Origin: Megalopta genalis
Lineage: Eukaryota; Arthropoda; Insecta; Hymenoptera; Halictidae
Direction of reading: 5' to 3'
Assembly (NCBI RefSeq): GCF_051020955.1
Contig: NW_027476155.1
Span: 620,001 to 684,000 of the forward strand
DNA: 64,000 nucleotides
Shown here: one piece after another, positions 24,791 through 34,499 of the stretch
Layout: each line of letters starts with the position of its first letter
How positions within the stretch are numbered: position 1 is the stretch's first letter
The notes under the pieces: generated by a model
What the model was told of the DNA's origin: nothing
Database searches by the model: none
The model's input: the letters and a program-made list of their open reading frames with translations, nothing else
Made by a program: the position numbers and the translations under genes

Positions 24791-24963
24791 CTGACCTGCT
24801 GAAATGGAAGCAAGTAGCGACCAGATTCAGCGAATTAATTACCGAAGCCCCTGACCAACTGCAGCTGAATGAAGATCGATCGCACGACATGGTAACCGTG
24901 GACGACAACGCCGGAAATGCGACCACCGGCTTAAGAAGCCGGAACCGCGTGTTGGCGGCGTAA
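24791..24963 (+). CDS. Candidate third, terminal exon of the 9593 gene
   Basis: If acceptor CCATTGCAGCCAG (ending 24790) is used, the single base left by exon 2 completes a proline codon and the frame continues DLLKWKQVATRFSEL, ending at TAA 24961-24963. The three exons would then encode 90 residues. The first AG of the same acceptor would give an early stop. The stretch lacks any recognised domain, and the opposite strand is also open. It therefore rests only on phase agreement and a fair acceptor, and intermediate exons are possible. Confidence 0.35.
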
Positions 24964-26515
24964 AGAAGGACAAATGGGAGCGTCAAAGTTCAGATAAATC
25001 AGGATCAAGATCGAAAGAAAGCACGGCGTTAAGTCTCCCCCCCCCTCGCTCTCGCTGGAAGAACAACGAGATTACAAAAACTTTGTGCGCGCTTCGGCGA
25101 CCGGTTTGCTTTTTAACTTAAAAATACGACTTCACCTGCTTCCGTAATCCGACATTTTTGCCCATTAAATGGAAGATCGTTCTATTAACGAACGTGCTTA
25201 TATAGAAGAGCAAAAACAATGACAGCGTTGTTCGCCATGGCACCGCTCGCTGTCTACGACAAGGATTCTGAAAGGACAACTCAACATCCTACTTCTAAAA
25301 GACCTGAATTGTTATTGTATCGAATTGTGTTATAGTTAATATCCTTTATTGTAAATAAAATGCCGCGACGCGAGAGAAATTGTGTACTTCGCAACAATAT
25401 TATAATCGTATAATAATAAGTTGAACATGACAAAATTATCATATTTGAAGCATGACATTTTTGGTTCGGATTTTATATTATAATTAAATACCATACATAA
25501 ATATGTAATGTAGAGCTTATAGTAACTATGTATTACTTACTCGGTCTTTTGTTTTTTACACAATAAAAAAAAATGTTTTTCTTTCTTTGTATTCATGCAA
25601 CCTGTCGCAATCCCCTTTTCGGACTTTTTAAAAAATATAAAATATTTTAACAACGAAACATAATTTGTATATAATCATATTGTTACACAATTTTTTGTGT
25701 ATATACATAACTTTTGCCGTCAAAAATTTCAAAAAAAAATTTTGCAGTTGGTCGAAAAAATGCAACGGAGACCGCAGCTCGCGAGTTCATTTCTCGCGCA
25801 GCTGAAATATCATCCTTTGAACCTTCCCGGTCATGGCGGAGCGAGAACGTAAAACCGAAACGGCGGCCCGGAGTATTTTCATTTTAATAACGAATTTATA
25901 CAAATGCTCGTCGGCGATCTCGGATATCAGGAATTTCGCCGTTTTCAATTCCAATCGATAGAGATATTAACCGCCATTACGTTGTACGAGAGTTCCGACG
26001 CAGTGCCAAGCAACGCTGTTCGCCTAATCAGCCGCCATCCCACGGGAACCGTCGAGTTTCCGGAAGCTTTACGCATTTATTTTCACTGTGCGCGGTTTCT
26101 TTAATCACACGCCATTAAATATGTAAACTGCTCTCTGCCAGTGGTTTGAATTCGATTCTCATCGCCGGCAGCTTTTGAATTTCCCGCGCTCGATCGCGGC
26201 ATCCATCGGACATTTTCGTTTGAAACTTAATTTTCTTGGAATCGTTGATCCGGGAACGATCTTCTGACGCGTTTCCTACGAATTGGTTCATTTAGCTCGT
26301 CAGCTGAATAGCAAATTAATTTGCAACGTTGTAGACACTTGATTTAATTGTTTAATAAAGAATTGTCTAGTTTTCATTTTTACTTATTTATATTTGTAAC
26401 AATGTCGTAGCTGATTCGGCAGTACGTGTGCTAAAAATATGTATAATAATGTGATGTTATTTATAATATTTATTAACTTGCGACATTTTAGCGATATGAT
26501 TAAATTATTTAATAA
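24964..26515. other. Non-coding stretch
   Basis: Contains a C-run near 25030, an AATAAA at about 25353 that could serve the candidate exon, and a GC-rich patch near 25750-26330. No further gene is supported. Confidence 0.45.
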
Positions 26516-26520
26516 AGAAG

Positions 26521-26736
26521 TTTGGCGACGGTCGTTGTGTGTGTTTGGTCGAGAAAAGGAGAGGGGAGACGTTTCGTCCGGGGCCCGCTAGAGGACTCAT
26601 CAGTAAGGCTATCCTAGCGTGCCCTTGCCTTAGACGTGGGGGTAGGACGAAGTCTCTGTATATATAGGGATCGAGGCGGCTTGGTTACTAGCGGGAAGAA
26701 GAGCCCTCTGCTGGCGGGTCTGGAGGTAGCCGCCAC
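26521..26736 (-). mobile_element. 216-bp hammerhead-ribozyme element, copy 1
   Basis: Read on the minus strand, the element opens GTGGCGGCTACC and closes with a GGCGACGG-type terminus that forms a short inverted repeat. Flanks repeat AGAAG (26516-26520 and 26737-26741), possibly up to 8 bp. It contains, in order, a TATATATA box and the ribozyme at 26569-26637. No open frame, A-tail or tRNA-like promoter is seen. Copies 2 and 3 are at 31704-31919 and 42727-42945. How it moves is unknown: the short inverted termini and short direct flanks would fit a DNA-type element, while the ribozyme recalls retrozymes. Confidence 0.8.
26569..26637 (-). ncRNA. Type III hammerhead ribozyme, core intact
   Basis: On the minus strand the order is ACGTC (stem III strand and cleavage site), TAAGGC (stem I), a 17-nt loop, GCCTTA (stem I), CTGATGAG, TCC (stem II), a loop, GGAC (stem II) and GAAACGT (stem III). 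Every core nucleotide of the hammerhead consensus is present. Stem I pairs over 6 bp, stem II over 4 bp and the open stem III over 4 bp. Cleavage is predicted after the C of ACGTC. Loop 1 has one mismatch to loop 2 in the 11-bp complementarity seen in copy 2. Confidence 0.88.
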
Positions 26737-26741
26737 AGAAG

Positions 26742-27859
26742 TTTCTATTTTCAATCGATATTTGTCCATATCTGCAATAGTGTTAATATTGTCCTCAGTA
26801 ATAAAAGATCTCGTAGCTTGAATTTGTATTTATTCATGTTTATAATACTGTTAATATTGTTTCTAATATTGTTAATCTGCAACATTCTATATATCTAATT
26901 AAATTATCAAATAAATAATTTCTTAGTTTTGGTTATTACTTATTTATATCGATAATAATGTTAATATTGCATTTAAATGTTGTGATCAATTTTTCCATAT
27001 TTACATACTTAGAATTTTGATTAAAATTATTATTAATTTAATAACATCAGTAGAAAAATTTATTTCTAAAATTCTTAAATTATCGAAAATCGATGAAATT
27101 TATATTTAAAGTAGCTTCACCTATTTGTTCAACATTAATTACCAGTATATCAATCGAATTCAGTCAAATTCCATTTTATTTAATTGCAGAAGTATCAGAA
27201 ATAGTTTCTGGACGTATTAGAAGATTATTTGGATGAATTTTTCTAGGTGCATATTTAACAATTATTTCTGTCTTCGATAGTTATTATATTTTTTTAAAAT
27301 CCTATTACTAAATAAGTTTGAAAACCGAGATTTCTAATACATTAAAAAAAAGATGTCGTCTGTTAAGTGCTGTTTCTAAAGGAATTCTTTCAATTTTATC
27401 GAAATAATTTTTATCGAAATAATTTTCTTCGTTTTTGAGACTCGAATTAAATCACAGAGAGCACGCGGCATTCCAGTGGATGGTAATTAATTAGGCTTTT
27501 ATTCTGCAGCAAGTACACAGCATTTAAAAGCCTCGAGAAAATTTCGTTATTGCGGACACACGGACGGAGGAGGGTAGTAACAGAGGCGCCGGTGCGCTCG
27601 AAACGTGTTTGAAACTAATTTGCTACACTTCAGCTCATTAAAATAATTATTCGACGTAACGGTAATTATGCAACCGTTACAGCTTGATGCTTGCGCTTTT
27701 CCCGTGCTGTCGACGCTATCAATCTTCCAATGAAACAAACGTGTCCAATCTTTCTCCGGTTTCAATCAAGTATAAAATTTCATAAAACAAATTTTCATCA
27801 GGCAATTAAGTTTTTAAAGCATTCGAAACTTGTTTTCGAATATACCTGTAAATAAGTTC
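26742..27859. other. AT-rich non-coding stretch
   Basis: No gene, RNA gene or clear repeat was recognised. Confidence 0.45.
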
Positions 27860-28014
27860 CCAAATAGATGGGGAACATTTCTGTACATAATTTCTAAAAT
27901 AAATGACGAAAATAGTTTTCTACAATTGTCGAAAAAAATGGAGAAAATAATTTTGCACAATTTACAAAATAAATGTAGAAAATAGTTTTGAATAATTGTC
28001 AAAATAAATGAAGA
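27860..28014 (+). repeat. Tandem repeat, ~37-bp unit
   Basis: About four imperfect units of TTGTCAAAATAAATG followed by GAAAATAGTTTTG. The retrotransposon at 28031 is inserted into its right edge. Confidence 0.7.
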
Positions 28015-28950
28015 AAATGATGATATATACTTTTTTTTTTTTTTATTTATCGTGGGGGAAATCTGCTGGTCAGACACCCCCGTCCCGCCCGAAGGGCGGG
28101 GCGGGGTAGTGCGGGGTTCGACCCGCTAAAACCCCCACGGAGGCCTAGGGCGCTGGCGATTAGCGGGGGAGCCACGGGAACTCTCAAGAACACGACCGCG
28201 GCTCCCCCTCGCCTGGCCGGCCACCAGGATGGAGCGGTGGCTGGCCGCATCCCGGGGGGAGATTAATCCTCCCCCCATGAATCATCTTGATTCGGCGGAG
28301 CGGGGGACCGCACTCCACACCGCCTCGTCATGACGGCCGCACCGGCGGCCGTCGGGGGCGACGACTTTTCGTCGCCCCCACTTCTAAAAGGACATCCTCG
28401 GTTGGCGGGCGGCGGGCAATTGAACCAGAGATCTGGTACACCCGCCGCCCGCCTATTCTCAGCTGCTCGGCGACCCCGCTCGGCAGCCTCCTTCTGCAAC
28501 ATTACCTGTTCGCAGAAGGCTATGGCTGCCGCCCATTTTGTCGGGCTCTCCAGCATGGCCCCAACTAAGCTGGAGAGAGCGAGGTCGCGACCAACTTCCC
28601 TTCTTAGGACTCGGCGCAGCACTGAAAAGGCGGGGCATACCTCCAGTGTATGCTGCGCCGAGTCCTCCTCCGCGCCACAGTGGTGGCACCCCTTCGTCGC
28701 TTCCCGACCGATGCGACACAGGTAAACACCGAAGCAGCCATGCCCGGTGAACACCTGCGTTGCACGGTAGGAGAGCCTGCCAAACCGCCTCTCCCGCAAC
28801 GAGGTGAAGTGTGGCAGGAGAGCCCCAGGGACGCGCTCGCCGGCATGGGAGCAAAGCTCCGCATGCCATCTGGCGAGCGCTAATCCCCGGGCCTGGAGCT
28901 CGAAGCACTCGACCGCCTCCCGCTCCGGCGGGTAAATGATGATATATACT
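28015..28950 (-). mobile_element. 5'-truncated R1-clade non-LTR retrotransposon with 17-bp target duplication
   Basis: The insertion is bounded by identical 17-bp copies of AAATGATGATATATACT (28015-28031 and 28934-28950). A run of 14 T at 28031-28044 is the poly(A) tail of a minus-strand element. The body is strikingly GC-rich against its surroundings. It encodes the C-terminal end of ORF2 and the 3' UTR; the 5' part was lost at insertion, as usual for target-primed reverse transcription. Confidence 0.9.
28263..28933 (-). pseudogene. ORF2 C-terminal fragment of the R1-clade element
   Basis: The frame is open from the truncation point to the stop at 28263. It contains SYRATQVFTGHGCFGVYL and the CCHC knuckle CHHC-x8-H-x4-C, followed by EVCPAF and a helical segment with FCEQVMLQKEAAER. 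This is the layout of the C-terminus in R1/TRAS-type ORF2 proteins. Endonuclease and reverse transcriptase domains are missing, so the copy is inactive although it has no internal stop. A related copy lies at 55900-56880. Confidence 0.85.
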
Positions 28951-29009
28951 GTAAGATATTTTAATGATTTTTAACGAATTCTGTACTATTTTATACAATT
29001 CTATACTAT

Positions 29010-29405
29010 TGTAGTATCGTAATTTAGTGGGTACGTTTAGGACGAGGAGGAGTGTTAGGCTTAGGGGACCGTAGTTTTAAGTCTTTGTAATTATGGTAGG
29101 CAATAGAAGAGAAACTTTGGCGAAGGCCGGGTCAGATGAAAAAAATCCCTTGGCGACGGAGTGCCGGCGGATGCGATTGGCACGTTTTTAGAAAAGGCAG
29201 GCATTGTGTCGGAGGAGCGTGTTTGGAGTGGACAAAGAGTGTACGAGAGTCGTCGAGTGAGGAGTGTTGCAAGTTGTAAAATTAAGTGAAGTAGTTGTAA
29301 TCCTAGTTGAAGGTACGGTACGCGATATTTTCTGTCTTCACCACGTTTTGTCCTTTCCTAATCGATACAGATTCTATATTGTTTAAATATTAGACAATTT
29401 CTACA
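29010..29405 (+). repeat. Probable 5' LTR of the Ty3/gypsy element
   Basis: Starts TGTAGTATCG and ends TTCTACA, fitting TG...CA ends. It is followed after a few bases by GAGGGCTCAGCCGGGATTTG, which looks like a tRNA primer-binding segment. No 3' LTR remains for comparison, so the boundaries are inferred. Confidence 0.5.
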
Positions 29406-29530
29406 TAATTTTGAGGGCTCAGCCGGGATTTGAGGAAAAGGTAGCGTTGAATGATAACAATGATATTGTGACTGTAGGAGTTGAGAGTTGAACTTTAGTT
29501 GTTGTGTTGTGCATTGAAAAACCTTTCAAG

Positions 29531-30540
29531 ATGTCTGAAGGAAACGATACCGTTGTCGAAGTATCACAAGCAAGCCTATCTGCTGACAAATTAGAGGAAA
29601 TTCTAACAATGAAGTTAACCGGTTTAAAGGAAGAATTGAAGAGCCGCAAGCTGAGGACGTCGGGAAATAAAAAGCAACTACAAGATCGGCTTAAAGCAGC
29701 CATAATGTTGCAAATCGAACATGCCGAAGAAGAAGATGATATTGATGGCAGTAAAGATGAAGAAGAAGGAAGCGATGTGAGACGATGCGTGCGTCGGATG
29801 CAGGCGTTAACATTCAGGGATGTTGTGGAGTCCATGCGTACATTTAGCGGAGACGATAAAGCAAACATTCGTTGTTGGCTCGAAGAGTTTGAAGACATGG
29901 CGGAGCTATGTGAATGGAGTGAAGTACAAAAAGTTATTTATGCGAAGCGGTTATTGCGTGCAACGGCGAGATTGTCCGTCGACTGTGAAAAATGTTGTCG
30001 CAAATGGGTCGAGATGAAGCGAGCATTGGAGTCCGAATTTGGTAAAACTGCAGATACGTACAAGATACATAAAGAGTTGTCACGTAAAATTAAAAGATCG
30101 AACGAGTCGTATCAAGAATACATTTATCAAATGTTGGAGATTGCGAAGCAAGCAGACGTGGAAGTCTCAACAGTTATTAAGTATATTATTGACGGAGTTC
30201 AGGATTTCGAGACAAACAAAACGATATTGTACGGTGCTAGAAATATACGTGAGTTGAAAGAAACATTCAAAATTTACGAAGACATGAAGGAAAAATCAAG
30301 AACGAAAAACAGGCGACCTGAGGAGAAGAAGAAGACGACCGTCCATGGAACCTCGTCACAAGGTGAATCACAGCAAGTGGCACGGTAAGAATTAAGGCGA
30401 TATTTTTTGTGTGGAAACCGATACCATACGGCTGCAAACTGCCCGACGAAAGAAAGAGGACCCAAGTGTTTTAAGTGTCAAGGCTATGGGCATGTTGCGT
30501 CAAGCTGTAACGGTGCGAATGGGCCAGCAAGGGTTGTGAG
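29531..30540 (+). pseudogene. gag of the Ty3/gypsy element, interrupted
   Basis: The likely start is ATG at 29531 (MSEGNDTVVEV). Residues ~28-62 form a SAP-like DNA-binding motif (LTGLKEELKSRKLRTSG), an uncommon addition to gag. An acidic linker follows, and then a capsid-like region with WLEEFEDMAELCEW. An in-frame TAA at 30386-30388 stops the frame. Beyond it, the same frame continues into two CCHC knuckles, CGNRYHTAANC and CFKCQGYGHVASSC. Gag packages element RNA into particles; this copy cannot make a complete one. Confidence 0.85.
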
Positions 30541-31521
30541 TAGTGTGTCTGAAGCGTCGAGAAAGAAGCGAGTTAAAGAGGTGCAAGTCGAAAATTGTAA
30601 GTTGACAGCGTTAATAGATTCTGGAAGCGATCTGAATTTGATGCGAGCGGATTATTATGTTAAAATTGATGCTCCTTGATTGAATAATAAGATTTTGCAA
30701 TTTCGTGGTGTCGGAGCAGAGAACAACCACACATTAGGGGAATTTTCAACAACTATTGCAATAAATCAGATAACATATCCAATAAATATACACGTTCTAC
30801 CCAATACTTGTCGTCCCATAGTTTAATAATCAGTACAGAATTTTTACATTCCGTAGAACTAAGTATGAAAGGAGAAGAAATTTCTATTAAATAAATAGAT
30901 TTGCCGGAAATTTTTAATGTCAATGTCGAGGCTATAGTTGACAATGTAGATTTATCACACGTTGCGGTTCCTGAACACAGAAATGTTATAGAAGATTGTG
31001 TTGCAAATGATAAACCATCTAAAACGAAAGAAGTAGGGATTAAAATGAGCTTGATACTGCAAGACGAGATCCCAGTGTACGAGAGACCGCGATAAATCTG
31101 AAGTTGATAAACAAATAACGTCATGGTTGAAAGATGAAATAATTCGAGAGTCTTGTTCAGATTACGCAAGTCCAATTGTACTAGTAAAGAAGAAGGATGG
31201 CACAACTAGAATTTGTATTGGCTACACACAGCTTAATAAAAAAAAAATGGTAAATGATAGATATCCCCTACCTTTGATAGAGGATCAATTGGATTTATTA
31301 GAAGGCGCGAAAGTATTTAGTTCGTTGGATCTCAGAAATGGATTTTTTCATGTTCCCATTAATGAGAATAGCAGAAAATATACCGCCCCCGTAACTCCCA
31401 CCGGTCATTATGAATTTTTAAAGGTTCCGTTTGGGTTATGTAATTCGTCAGCCGTCTTTCAAAAGTATATAAATGCAGCCTTCAAAGAGTTAATTGCAAC
31501 CGGGGTCGTTTTGACATACAT
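30541..31521 (+). pseudogene. pol of the Ty3/gypsy element: protease and partial reverse transcriptase
   Basis: The protease active-site block LIDSGSDLNLM lies near 30605-30640 in the gag frame. A TGA at 30677-30679 and two stops near 30824 interrupt it. A separate open part (30901-31095) is the linker before reverse transcriptase. From 31127 the fingers and palm are readable: SPIVLVKKKDGTTRICI, DRYPLPLIEDQLD, FSSLDLRNGFFHV and VPFGLCNSSAVFQKY. The catalytic YxDD box is reached but cut: the sequence ends LTYM and changes to minisatellite. Confidence 0.85.
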
Positions 31522-31703
31522 GTGTTTCGTTTAAATTTGAATCTAAATCACGTGTTTCGTATCAATTTGAAGTTAAATCGTTTGTTTGGTATGCATTTGA
31601 AGCTACATCATGTACTTCGCATGGATTTTAAGCTAAATCATGTGTTCCAAATGAATTTGAATTTAAATCGTTTGTTTCGCATGAATTTGAAGCCAAGTCT
31701 TCT

Positions 31704-31919
31704 GTGGCGGCTACCTCCAGACCCGCCAGTAGAGGGCTCCTCTTCCCGCTAGTAGCCGATCAGCCTCGATTCCTATATATACACAGAGACTTCGTCCTAC
31801 CCCTACGTCTAAGGCAAGGGCCCGCTAGGATAGCCTTACTGATGAGTCCTCTAGCGGGCCCCGGACGAAACGTGTCCCCTCTCCTTTCCACGACAACGAC
31901 ACTTTGAACCGCCGCCAAA
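31704..31919 (+). mobile_element. 216-bp hammerhead-ribozyme element, copy 2
   Basis: Runs GTGGCGGCTACC to CCGCCGCCAAA and is flanked by CTTCT on both sides (31699-31703, 31920-31924). It is inserted in the 30-bp minisatellite. A TATATATA box lies at about 31773-31781, and the ribozyme occupies 31805-31873. The copy is exactly as long as copy 1. Copies 1 and 2 share an ACTTCT-like flank, so the exact length of target duplication is open (5-8 bp). Confidence 0.82.
31805..31873 (+). ncRNA. Type III hammerhead ribozyme, core intact
   Basis: Stem III: 31805-31808 (ACGT) with 31870-31873 (ACGT). The cleavage nucleotide is C31809. Stem I: TAAGGC 31810-31815 with GCCTTA 31833-31838. Core: CTGATGA 31839-31845 and GAA 31867-31869. 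Stem II: GTCC 31846-31849 with GGAC 31863-31866. All invariant positions agree with the hammerhead consensus and with the strand order of type III ribozymes. Loop 1 contains GGGCCCGCTAG, the exact complement of CTAGCGGGCCC in loop 2. Confidence 0.9.
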
Positions 31920-33250
31920 CTTCTATTTCTCGTAGATTTGAAGCTAGATCGTTTGTTTCGCATGGATTTGTAGCTTAATCATTTGTGTCGCATAGATTTG
32001 AAACTAAATATTCTATTTCGCATGGATAAATCGTTTGTTTCGCATGGATTTGAACCTATATCGTTTGTATCGCGTATGCATTTGAAGCTAAATCGTTTAT
32101 TTCTCATGAATTTGAAGATAAATCTTCTATTTCTCATGGGTTTGAAGCTAATCATGTGTTCCGCATGAATTTGAAACTAAATCGTTTGTGTCGCATGAAT
32201 TTGAAGCCAAGTCATCTATTTCGCAAAGATTTGAAGGTAGATCGTTTGTTTCGCTTGGATTTGCAGCTAAATCGTCTATTTCGCATGGATTTGAATCTAA
32301 ACCTTCCATTTGGCATGGATTTTGAGCTAAATCATGTGTTTTGCATGAATTTGAAGAGAAATCATGTGTTTCGCTTAAATGTGAATCTAAATCACGTGTT
32401 TCGTATCAATTTGAAGTTAAACCGTTTGTTTGGTATGCATTTGAAGCTACATCATGTATTTCGCATGGATTTTAAGCTATATCATGTGTTTCGCATGGAT
32501 TTGAAGCTAAATCGTATGTTTCGCATGAATTTGAAACTATATCGTGTGTTTTGCGTGGAATTGAATCTTAATCTTTTGATTCGCATGGATTGGAAGCTAA
32601 ATCTTCTATTTCGCATGGATTTGTAGCTAAATCGTATGTTCCGCATGAATTTGAAACTAAATCGTTTGTGTCGCATCAATTTGAAGAGAAATCTTTTATT
32701 TCGCATAGATTTGAAGCAAAATTTTCTATTTTGCATAGATTTGAAGCTAAATCGTGTATGTCGCCTGAGTTTGAAGCGAAGATATCTATGTCGCATAGAT
32801 TTGACCCTAGATCGTTTGTTTCGCATGGATTTGAACCTATATCATTTGTATTGTATGCATTTGAAGCTAAATCGTTTATTCGGATGAATTTAAAGATAAA
32901 TCTTCTATTTCGCATGCATTTGAAGCTAATCGTTTGGTCCGTATGGATTTGTAGATAAATCGTTTATTTCGCATGGATTTGTAGCTTAATCGTTTCTTTC
33001 CATAGATTTGAAGATAAATCTTCAGGTTTCGCATGAATTTGAAGCTAAATCATGTGTTTTGCATGAATTTGAATCTAAATCACGTGTTTCGCATCAATTT
33101 GAAGTTAAATTCGTTTGTCTGGTATGCATTTGAAGCTACATCATATATTTCGCATTGATTTGTAGCTAAATCACGTGTTCTGCGTAAATTTGTAGATAAA
33201 TATTCTAATTCGCATAGCTTTGAAACTAGATCGTTTGATCACGTGGGTTG

Positions 33251-34499
33251 TTTCTTAATCGTATGTTTCGCATTACGTTGTTGTACGTTGCATTACTTTG
33301 TTTTTACGTTGTTTTGTGTTGTTTTACCTTGATTTACGTTGTTTCCCGTTGTCTCACGTAGTTGTTTAAAAGAGTATTAGGTTGTTTTACGTTTCTATAC
33401 ATTGTTTTTACGTTATTTTATATTGTTTTACATTGCTTTACGTTGTGTTACGTTGATTTACTTTGTTTTGCATTGACGATTTAAAATGTTTGACGATGCT
33501 TTACGTAGTTTGCTTTGTTTCGCGTTGTGGTTTAAAACAGTATTACGTTGCTGTACATTGTTTTTACATTGTTTTATACTGTTTTACATTACTTTACGTG
33601 TTACGTTGTTTTACTTTGTTTCGCATAGATGATTTACGTTCTTTTACGTTGTTTTGCTTTGTTTTGACGTTGGTTCACGTTGTTTTACCTTGCTGTACGT
33701 TGTTTTACACTGTCTCACGTTGTTGTTCAAAACCGTATTACGTTGTTCTACGTTGTTGTACATTGTTTTTACGTTGTTTTATATTGTTTTACATTACTTT
33801 ACGCTATGTTACGTTGTTTTACCTTGTCTTACGTTGTTTTACGTTGCCTCACGCTGTTGCTTAAACCAATATTACGTTGTTCTACGTTGTTATACGTTGT
33901 TTTTACAATGTTTTATAGAGTTTCACATTGCTTGTCGTTGTGTTGAGTTGTTTTACTTTGTTTCGCATAGATGATTTACATTGTTTTACGTTGTTTTATC
34001 TTGCTTTCGTTTGTTTCGCACTGATGATTTACATTAATTCACGTTGTTTTACTTTGTTTTCCTGTTGTTTTATGTTGTTTTACCTTCTTTACGTTGTTTT
34101 ACGTTGTCTCACGTTGATGTTTAAAACCGTATTACATTGAGCTACATTGTTATACATTATTCTTATGTTGTTTTATATCATTTTACATTGCTTTGCGTTG
34201 CGTTACGTTGTTTTGCTCGCCTCGCATTGATGATTTACGTTGATTTACGTTGTTTTACTTTGTTTTATCTTGTTTTAAGTTTTTTTACGTTGTCTCACGT
34301 TGTTTTTTAAAACCGTATTACGTTGTTCTACGTTGTTATACATTGTTGTTACGTTGTTTTATATTGTTTTACATTGCTCTACGTTGTTTTACTAACTTTT
34401 TCTTTGTTTTGCATTGATAATTTACGTTGTTTTACGTTGTTTTATTTTGTTTTTACGACGTTTTTATGTTATTTTAGCTTGTTTTACGTAATAATCGAG
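33251..34499 (+). repeat. Minisatellite ACGTTGTTTT, T-rich orientation
   Basis: Imperfect ~10-bp units are organised into longer blocks marked by AAAACCGTATTACGTTG at about 33533, 33728, 33864, 34121 and 34309. It forms the left arm of a satellite inversion centred on about 34500. Confidence 0.9.

Larger units (their letters stand above)
29010..31521 (+). mobile_element. Ty3/gypsy LTR retrotransposon, truncated and degraded
   Basis: The order is LTR, gag with two zinc knuckles, aspartic protease and reverse transcriptase, as in Ty3/gypsy elements. Several stops and frame changes interrupt it. The sequence ends abruptly inside the reverse transcriptase at about 31521, where minisatellite begins. 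RNase H, integrase and the 3' LTR are absent. Confidence 0.85.
31522..33250 (+). repeat. Minisatellite, 30-bp unit, about 50 copies
   Basis: The unit combines GAATTTGAAGCTAAATCG and TTTGTTTCGCAT. It is imperfect throughout and interrupted by the hammerhead element at 31704-31919. Long open frames on both strands result from the 30-bp period. Confidence 0.92.

Noticed and set aside
28105..28125. Second tRNA-like GGTTCGACCC motif
   Set aside because: It lies in the 3' UTR of the R1-clade retrotransposon and lacks tRNA context.
32156..32958. Long frames of the MNLKLNRLFR type on both strands
   Set aside because: These are products of a 30-bp satellite period, not coding sequence.
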